A DNA stretch of 7,691 nt from an archaeon (lineage in GTDB: Archaea; Micrarchaeota; Micrarchaeia; Anstonellales; Bilamarchaeaceae). Positions 1 through 4,487 of this stretch are shown piece by piece (position 1 is the first letter of the stretch; each line of letters begins with the position of its first letter). The stretch is from assembly GCA_020052325.1 (NCBI GenBank), contig JAGVPF010000055.1:1-7691 (forward strand), written 5' to 3'. Both the position numbers and the translations under genes were made by a program. A model generated the notes under the pieces. That model was not told the origin of the DNA. It was given only the letters and a program-made list of their open reading frames with translations, and did no database searches.

Positions 1-373
1 AAAGCAGGTCCTTGTTCTCCTTTGCGGCAATCTTCTTCATGATGATTGTCGGATAGTAGATGTGGAGCATGAAGAACAGCGCGGAGAAGAGAAGCCCGAC
101 CAGGATTGCAACTTGGACCGGGTCGCCGGATACGGGCGGCTTGATTGTGAATGCCAGCATGGCAATGAGGAAGAAAAACAGGCCGTATATGAGGGACGAA
201 AGGACGGACGCGGACACATACGATGCCGCATCGATGTCCATCCTCGTTTTCTGGAGGGTAAGCTTCAGCGACGGGAAGAGCGGCAGGAGGAGCGTTCCGA
301 TGCGGAATCGCCTGCCCGCCTGCTTGGTGAATTTATCGCTAAGGAGCATTATCGGCATGCGTTCTGCTGCCAT
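1..373 (-). CDS. TadC/ArlJ (GspF-like) type IV pilus platform protein, N-terminal 124 residues (3' end outside window)
   Basis: This is the start of the polytopic inner-membrane platform on which the assembly ATPase acts. The ATG at 373 lies two bases after the ATPase stop, and AAGGTG sits eight bases upstream of it, so the two genes should be translated together. The reading frame stays open to the window edge. Residues 1-48 are basic and cytoplasmic-looking (KFTKQAGRRFR, then LPLFPSLKLTLQKTRMDID). They are followed by two hydrophobic segments, about 51-76 and 87-108, and a basic tail starting IMKKIAAKE. A basic N-terminal stretch with an LxxxxMDI-like element before paired membrane helices is typical of archaeal TadC/FlaJ proteins (family knowledge). 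Position directly after a GspE-type ATPase is the usual archaeal order. The identification rests on topology and context, since only the N-terminus is present. An internal ATG at 358 is a less likely start. Confidence 0.8.
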   Translation of the reverse strand, partial: MAAERMPIMLLSDKFTKQAGRRFRIGTLLLPLFPSLKLTLQKTRMDIDAASYVSASVLSSLIYGLFFFLIAMLAFTIKPPVSGDPVQVAILVGLLFSALFFMLHIYYPTIIMKKIAAKENKDLL

Positions 374-375
374 TC

Positions 376-2103
376 TCAAAGCACCTTCTGCGGGGACGTC
401 CCTTTCTCGGCGGCTGACACAAGGCCCGGGATGTCGGAATAGTACGCTTTCATGACGCGCCCGACCTGGTCGACGCTCTCGAGCCCGTTCTTCACCATCC
501 ATTTGAGGATTGCCGTCTTGTCCTTCTGGTCGCTTAGGACTTCGGATTCCGTCATGCCGGTCCGGAGGTTCAGCTCCTCGAGATACCGGTGCGGGGACCG
601 CGCGCTTTCGAATGCGTCGGTGCGCGGCTTCCAGGTGAAGACCCGGTTTAGCTCAGGCCCTGACACGCCACAGAGCACCTCGGAAATCTCGTTTGTCCTG
701 CGTATGTTCTTCCTCCGGTCGCGGTACTGCACGAGAAGGAGGTGGACGTCTTCGACCTGCGATTCGGGAATCTCGATAGGCGCCTCAATCAGCCTTTTCA
801 GCACCTGCTGGCCCGTGTCCGCGTGAACTGTCGAGTAGACGCTGTGGCCCGTATGCATCGCCTCGAAGAACACCTCGGCCTCGCGCTTGCGGCGCACTTC
901 GCCAAGGACAATGCGGTCGGGCCGCATGCGCAAGGAATTCACCATCAGGTCAAGCATGGTCACTTCGCCCATGCCCTCGGGGTTCGGCATCCTCGTGACA
1001 AGCGGCACCCAGTTCCACTGGTATGAGGGGAGGTAGAGCTCGCGGGTGTCCTCTATCGTGACAATCCGCTGGAAGGGCTGGATGAGCGCAAGGAGCGAGT
1101 TCAGCGCGCTCGTCTTGCCGCTTGCCGTTCCGCCCGCGACGAGTATGTTCAGCTCGTAATGCATGGCCTGCCAGAGGAGCGCGGCCATTTCTGCGGACAT
1201 CGCGCGGTTCTCGGGCCGGATGAAGCTGACTATCGTCCACGGGTTTTTCGCAAAAAGGCGCATCGTTATCGTGTTCCCGTAGGCTGAAATCGGGTTCAGC
1301 GTCGCGTTCACCCTCTCTCCGGTCCCCAGGTGCGCGTCCAGGATCGGGTTGAGGGTGCTTATCTGCCGCCCGACCTTCCGGGCTATCTGTTGCGAGTAGT
1401 TCTCGGTTTCCGACTCGTTTTTCATGAAGAGGTTGGTCCGGAGCCATCCGTATTCCTTGTGATAGACCGAAACCGGCTGGCTTGCTGCGTTGACAACGAT
1501 CTCCTCGAGCCAGGTGTCTTCGAGGAGGGCTTCGAGCTCGCCAAGCCCGTACATCTCGTTAAGCACTATCTGGGACAGCTGCACCTCGACCTCTTTGGGC
1601 ACCGAAAGGTCGCCCTGTATGATATTGCTTATGAACGCCCCCCTGGCATCGAAAAGACGCTTGTTCTCTTCGGGATTGCGCTCGTCTGCCCAAATCTGGA
1701 GGTTCTTCGAGACCTCGACCTTCACGTCTTCAAGGTAGGCCCGCGTTTCCTGGCTCGCTTCCGGAAGGCTTATCAGATAGAGCGGACGGCGTTCCTGGGG
1801 TGAATGGATGATTTTCACATGGCCTGCGGGCCGGTCGTCCTTGATTATGTCGTATTCGCGGAGGATTTTGCCCTCCTTGGTTTCGGCTTTTTGGGCCTGG
1901 GGGCGTGAAACGAGCGTTACGGTGGGGTTCTCCACCATTGTTATCGGGTAATGGAGATAGGCGAGACCGGCCTTTTCCATGCAGAGCGCGAATTTCTCCA
2001 CCAACTCCTCTTTTATTGAAAGCTTGGCGGCAAGCGCATTGAGCCTCATCGTCCGGTTCTTTCTTAGGAGCCCGACCATGTCGTCGATTTTCGTGGTCAG
2101 CAT
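376..2103 (-). CDS. Archaeal type II/IV secretion-system (GspE/ArlI/TadA family) pilus assembly ATPase with N-terminal winged helix
   Basis: This cytoplasmic motor ATPase powers pilin assembly by acting on the TadC-like platform encoded next. With the ATG at 2103 it has 575 residues. Residues 1-64 look like a winged helix-turn-helix (helices around KIDDMVGLL, LNALAAKL and EELVEKFALCMEKAGL, then a beta wing). A linker and an N2-like domain follow, then the RecA-like core. The core has Walker A GGTASGKT at 324-331, the Asp box IEDTRE at 350-355, Walker B RIVLGEVR at 397-404 with catalytic Glu402, and the His box GHSVYSTVHADT at 419-430. All signature motifs are intact. The open frame extends upstream to a TTG at 2211, but that TTG is one base from AGGAGG and the extra 36 residues look unlike the family. 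ATG 2103 begins the conserved winged helix and lies about 27 bases after a TATA box, so it is preferred. An ATPase of another T4P-like system (secretion or DNA uptake) cannot be excluded. Confidence 0.93.
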   Translation of the reverse strand: MLTTKIDDMVGLLRKNRTMRLNALAAKLSIKEELVEKFALCMEKAGLAYLHYPITMVENPTVTLVSRPQAQKAETKEGKILREYDIIKDDRPAGHVKIIHSPQERRPLYLISLPEASQETRAYLEDVKVEVSKNLQIWADERNPEENKRLFDARGAFISNIIQGDLSVPKEVEVQLSQIVLNEMYGLGELEALLEDTWLEEIVVNAASQPVSVYHKEYGWLRTNLFMKNESETENYSQQIARKVGRQISTLNPILDAHLGTGERVNATLNPISAYGNTITMRLFAKNPWTIVSFIRPENRAMSAEMAALLWQAMHYELNILVAGGTASGKTSALNSLLALIQPFQRIVTIEDTRELYLPSYQWNWVPLVTRMPNPEGMGEVTMLDLMVNSLRMRPDRIVLGEVRRKREAEVFFEAMHTGHSVYSTVHADTGQQVLKRLIEAPIEIPESQVEDVHLLLVQYRDRRKNIRRTNEISEVLCGVSGPELNRVFTWKPRTDAFESARSPHRYLEELNLRTGMTESEVLSDQKDKTAILKWMVKNGLESVDQVGRVMKAYYSDIPGLVSAAEKGTSPQKVL

Positions 2104-2204
2104 ATCGTTCCATCTCCGGGTATAATTATATAAGCTTTCATGAGCGCCCCACGCCTGCCCGATGCCCGCCCGCCATGCATGAAACCCGGCCCCCTGAGCG
2201 TCAT
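2097..2204 (-). CDS. Possible 35-residue ORF bridging the last pilin and the ATPase (leader peptide or coupling ORF)
   Basis: An ATG at 2204 overlaps the stop of the 288-residue pilin in an ATGA arrangement. It lies eight bases after AAGGAGG, the best Shine-Dalgarno match seen in this window. The frame reads MTLRGPGFMHGGRASGRRG, then ALMKAYIIIPGDGTIC, and stops at 2097-2099, overlapping the ATPase ATG (ATGCTGA). It differs from the frame of both neighbours. The peptide is basic and glycine-rich with no recognisable domain. Two readings are possible: a tiny leader whose translation carries ribosomes from the pilin to the ATPase start, or a fortuitous ORF beside a Shine-Dalgarno sequence that also encodes the pilin's terminal Arg-Arg. 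The TATA box for the ATPase lies within it. No function is assigned. Confidence 0.25.
   Translation of the reverse strand: MTLRGPGFMHGGRASGRRGALMKAYIIIPGDGTIC
2126..2133 (-). promoter_or_regulatory. TATA box (TTATATAA) for the pilus ATPase
   Basis: On the minus strand the sequence reads AAGCTTATATAATTATACC, a clear AT-rich island in GC-rich DNA. The box centre lies about 27 bases upstream of the ATPase ATG at 2103. Archaeal TATA boxes usually sit about 26 bases before the transcription start, so the transcript would begin at or near the start codon (leaderless). The purine-rich GAAAGC just upstream could serve as a BRE. The element suggests the ATPase and platform genes can be expressed separately from the pilins. 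Confidence 0.5.
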
Positions 2205-3067
2205 TTTCCAATCCTCCTTGACACGGATACGGGACCCTGTGAATAGTCTATAGTCGCATCGTATTCGTAGCCGAGCTTCCTGGTCGCGTTCAGTGGGGGG
2301 AGGGTTGCAGTGAACGACACTTCGGCCCAGGTGCCAGACGCGCTGATGATCAGCGAACCCGGGTCCCCGCCATAGAGCCCCGTAACGATTGCCAGGCTCG
2401 TGCCATTCGGATAACTGACCGCGAAATAATTGTCCTGGTCCGGAAACACGCTTCCCCGCTCAGTCTCCGTCCCGTTCAAATCCGTATAGCTGATTGTGAC
2501 GTTCAATGTCCCGCTTTCATTGAACTGCATATGCGTCACATTCTCGCGGACGCTGTATACCGTGACGTTAATTTCGTAGGACCTGGCGCCGCTGCCCCCA
2601 TCGCGGGCGAAACGCACCCTTCCGCCGCCTTCGTCGTTCACATACTCGTAATCCCCGTTGATGAATACCTTCATCACGCCGCCCGTCATGTTCGAGAAGT
2701 TCGCGCTGATGGCGCTTGCGGTCCGCTCCGCCACCTCCTCTTCTATGAATGACTCGTAGGCAAGGATGTCCGCGCTGTGGTTGTACGGATGGAGCGTGTC
2801 GGTTATCGAAATCACCGTGCTCGCATTCGTCTGGTTGAAGGATATTTCCGGCCCGACCAGGGCATTGAACTCGAATGCCAGGTCATCCAGGAGGAATGCT
2901 GAATACAGCAGCGGGAGGGGTTCAAGCAGTGCCCGCTCCGTAGCCATGTATGCATTGCGGAGCGACATGGCGAGCATCACGAGCATGACCATGAAGCCCA
3001 GGGACAGTATCGTTATCACAAATCCGCGCATCAGCATCCCGCCCCGGCCATTGTCGCCACCATTCAA
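2201..3067 (-). CDS. Large minor pilin-like protein lacking the acidic +5/+6 residue, heavily sequon-bearing (288 aa)
   Basis: This is a membrane-anchored pilin-like surface protein. A short positively charged start ends in Arg-Gly, the likely prepilin peptidase site, followed by FVITILSLGFMVMLVMLAM as the membrane/assembly helix. The rest is beta-rich and extracytoplasmic, with about twelve N-X-S/T sequons and no cysteine. Unlike the other pilins here, it has no Asp or Glu in the first 20 positions after the presumed cleavage site. The TTG at 3067 is chosen because AAGGAG lies five bases upstream and TTGA overlaps the stop of the preceding gene. In-frame ATGs at 3037 and 3031 would give the shorter MLMRGF or MRGF and are real alternatives, without a good Shine-Dalgarno sequence. 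It is the last and largest of four consecutive minor pilins. By analogy with GspK it could cap the initiation complex (inference). I do not recognise a named family. Confidence 0.8.
   Translation of the reverse strand: MNGGDNGRGGMLMRGFVITILSLGFMVMLVMLAMSLRNAYMATERALLEPLPLLYSAFLLDDLAFEFNALVGPEISFNQTNASTVISITDTLHPYNHSADILAYESFIEEEVAERTASAISANFSNMTGGVMKVFINGDYEYVNDEGGGRVRFARDGGSGARSYEINVTVYSVRENVTHMQFNESGTLNVTISYTDLNGTETERGSVFPDQDNYFAVSYPNGTSLAIVTGLYGGDPGSLIISASGTWAEVSFTATLPPLNATRKLGYEYDATIDYSQGPVSVSRRIGK
2213..2219 (-). promoter_or_regulatory. Strong Shine-Dalgarno AAGGAGG before the pilin/ATPase junction
   Basis: AAGGAGG lies eight bases before the ATG at 2204, ideal spacing for the 35-codon ORF. 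It is one base from the in-frame TTG at 2211 that would extend the ATPase, which argues against that extended start. The same bases encode Arg-Arg near the end of the upstream pilin, so the match could be coincidental. Confidence 0.4.
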
Positions 3068-3471
3068 TCAGGCTCCTTCCTGAACCAGGATTCCGCCCTG
3101 AGCATATAGTGCCTGCCCTGGTGAAGGATAGGTTTCGTCGCCACCTGCATGTCCAGATTCGTACTGTCGTTGCAGTCGTTCCTGGCGGCGGATACGACGA
3201 TGCTGTCGCTGCTGTTGGTTATCGACAGGTGGATGCATGCCAGGGTGGGCGTGGCCTCGATAACCTCCTGCATCTGGCTAGCGTTGCCAAAAAGCGCCGC
3301 ATCCACCCGGCCCGTCTTCTCCAGAACCGTCATCGTATCCAGGGTGAGCTGCTTGAGGTAAATGCTTCCCGGAGAGCGGGGCTGGTATGTCTGGCCGGCG
3401 ATGAGTATCATGACCATCATGAAGAGCGACAATGCGATGAGCGCATCGAGCGTTATGGCGAACCCCTTCAT
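3064..3471 (-). CDS. Minor pilin-like protein, FAITLD-type class III signal (135 aa)
   Basis: The N-terminus MKG|FAITLDALIALSL is a short archaeal prepilin signal: Lys-Gly at the presumed cleavage site, an Asp at mature position 6, and a hydrophobic helix to about residue 26. It is followed by a helical stretch (LKQLTLDTMTVLEKTGRVDAAL) of the 'D..tvLek.G' type that recurs in archaeal pilin-like proteins (family knowledge). The small beta-rich C-terminal domain has two cysteines (C79, C100), possibly disulfide-bonded, and three N-X-S/T sequons. The ATG at 3471 overlaps the stop of the upstream pilin (ATGA), with GGAGGT nine bases before it, so translational coupling is likely. It probably acts with the neighbouring pilins in fibre initiation. 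Its exact role cannot be read from the sequence. Confidence 0.85.
   Translation of the reverse strand: MKGFAITLDALIALSLFMMVMILIAGQTYQPRSPGSIYLKQLTLDTMTVLEKTGRVDAALFGNASQMQEVIEATPTLACIHLSITNSSDSIVVSAARNDCNDSTNLDMQVATKPILHQGRHYMLRAESWFRKEPD
3073..3078 (-). promoter_or_regulatory. Shine-Dalgarno AAGGAG deciding the 288-aa pilin start
   Basis: AAGGAG is five bases before TTG 3067 (in frame with the pilin) and nine bases before an out-of-frame ATG at 3063. That ATG opens a ten-codon ORF whose stop overlaps the pilin's in-frame ATG at 3031. Either direct TTG initiation or reinitiation after the mini-ORF would yield the pilin. Confidence 0.4.
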
Positions 3472-3971
3472 TTCCCCCAGACCTCCATGTGCACGATTAC
3501 CGGGTCATTGTCCAAAATTGCAAAGCGGTCGAAATTCAGCGAGTTGTTCAGCCCCCCTCCTGAGAACCTCCCGAACTCGTAGTACACGTCGTTCCTTTCA
3601 AGGTCCAGCACCTGCATCCCGAACTCGTACCGCTGCAGCCCGAGCCGGTCCTTTATCGCAGGGTAATTGCTCGCATTCTCCGCTACAAGCCTTTCAAGCT
3701 TCATCCGGTTCAGCTCGTTGCGCCCGTTGACCAGGCCCAGCGCGCTCACGTTGCCGTCAAAGCCCGGAAGCATCTCCCAGCCCTCCGGCTCCCCGCTTGT
3801 CGCAAGCAGCGATTCGGAGGCGAAGAAAGCGCTCGCCTCCATGCCGATGTGCTTTCCAATCAGGTTCCACCTGAGCGCGAGGCTGTCCCAAAGGAGGATG
3901 AAATTTATCATTATGAAGAGAAGCACTACCGTGCCCATGATGAAATCCACTGTCCAGGTCTGGCCGCGCAT
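3468..3971 (-). CDS. Minor pilin-like protein, QTWTVDF-type class III signal (167 aa)
   Basis: From the ATG at 3971 the protein begins MRG|QTWTVDFIMG and continues into a hydrophobic helix to about residue 27, a typical archaeal prepilin N-terminus with Arg-Gly before Gln and an Asp at mature position 6. The next segment (ASESLLATSGEPEGWEMLPG, then a Leu-Gly-Leu element and LERLVAENASNYPAIKDRLGL) matches a pattern I know from archaeal pilin-like proteins of the 'LL.t.G.P.nWe' kind. The C-terminal half is beta-rich, with three sequons and no cysteine. The frame is open upstream to a GTG at 4025. That would add 18 residues overlapping the previous gene and has no properly spaced Shine-Dalgarno sequence. 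ATG 3971 also lacks an obvious one, so the start is chosen on the signal-peptide shape. It sits 28 bases after the previous pilin. Confidence 0.83.
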   Translation of the reverse strand: MRGQTWTVDFIMGTVVLLFIMINFILLWDSLALRWNLIGKHIGMEASAFFASESLLATSGEPEGWEMLPGFDGNVSALGLVNGRNELNRMKLERLVAENASNYPAIKDRLGLQRYEFGMQVLDLERNDVYYEFGRFSGGGLNNSLNFDRFAILDNDPVIVHMEVWGK

Positions 3972-3999
3972 GCATGGACGACGGGGCCCGGTTCTGGGT

Positions 4000-4386
4000 T
4001 CAGCGGCCGGAGATATGGATTTCACCCCCTTCGTTCGATATCAGGAAATCGCCCCTTGATAGCGCGCTCGCGTTCATCTTGCCATCAAGGAGGGGCGCGC
4101 TCGCGGAAACGGCATCCCTCATGGATGTCACGGAATATTCGCTCATCGTGATATTCTCGTCATCGAGGACGGTTCCGAGCGTCAGGTTGTATCGCGCCCC
4201 GTCGCCGGCCAGGTAGACTAAGTTGATTGCGGCGGCCGCGGCGTATGCGTTTCTTTGCGCGGATACGCTTTCCCGCGCCTGGATCAGGTTGGCGCTCCCG
4301 CCCATCGAGATGGAAAACACAATCATGAAAAGCATCAGCAATGCAGCGAGCACTACCATGAACTCAAACGATGTCTGGGCCCTCAC
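4000..4386 (-). CDS. Small pilin-like protein, QTSFEF-type class III signal (128 aa)
   Basis: From a GTG at 4386 the protein starts MRA|QTSFEFMVVLAALLMLF, with Gln at +1 and Glu at +5 of the mature chain followed by a long hydrophobic helix. This is the canonical archaeal type IV pilin arrangement. An amphipathic helical region (LIQARESVSAQRNAYAAAAA) continues the pilin stalk helix, and a compact C-terminal domain of about 75 residues has three sequons and no cysteine. The open frame reaches a TTG at 4395, giving MIAVRAQ, but GGGGG is too close to that codon and better spaced (ten bases) for the GTG. It is the first gene after a 101-bp gap with a TATA-like element. Of the pilins here it is the shortest and most conventional, so it is the best candidate for a fibre-forming subunit, although that is an inference. 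Confidence 0.83.
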   Translation of the reverse strand: MRAQTSFEFMVVLAALLMLFMIVFSISMGGSANLIQARESVSAQRNAYAAAAAINLVYLAGDGARYNLTLGTVLDDENITMSEYSVTSMRDAVSASAPLLDGKMNASALSRGDFLISNEGGEIHISGR

Positions 4387-4470
4387 TGCGATCAAACCCC
4401 CGATTCATTCCCCGCATATCCCGCCATCATCGGGGCAGGAACACACCGGCGATTTGATATTTCCCCCTTC

Positions 4471-4478
4471 ATTTATAT
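4471..4478 (-). promoter_or_regulatory. TATA-like element (ATATAAAT) upstream of the minor pilin group
   Basis: GGAACGCATATAAATG on the minus strand lies ten bases after the stop of the VWA pilin, in a 101-bp gap. The predicted start of transcription near 4448 would leave a leader of about 60 bases before GTG 4386. It is a candidate second promoter that lets the minor pilins be made independently of the VWA protein. No T-run terminator separates them, so readthrough from upstream is also likely. Evidence is sequence resemblance only. Confidence 0.4.
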
Positions 4479-4487
4479 GCGTTCCAC

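Noticed and set aside
1330..1803. A 157-codon plus-strand open frame opposite the ATPase
   Set aside because: It is antisense to conserved ATPase coding sequence; its length is explained by the GC-biased codon pattern of the real gene.
2104..2211. 36-residue N-terminal extension of the ATPase starting at TTG 2211
   Set aside because: The TTG is only one base from AGGAGG, the extension is unlike the family, and a TATA box lies inside it. The ATG at 2103 starts the winged helix.
3972..4025. GTG 4025 as the start of the 167-aa pilin
   Set aside because: It overlaps the upstream gene, has no properly spaced ribosome-binding site, and puts 18 extra residues before a normal short prepilin signal. 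It is kept only as an alternative.
4392..4472. A 26-codon ORF (starting MKGEISNRR) between the VWA pilin and the next pilin
   Set aside because: It overlaps the TATA-like element, has no Shine-Dalgarno sequence, and would lie upstream of the predicted transcription start.
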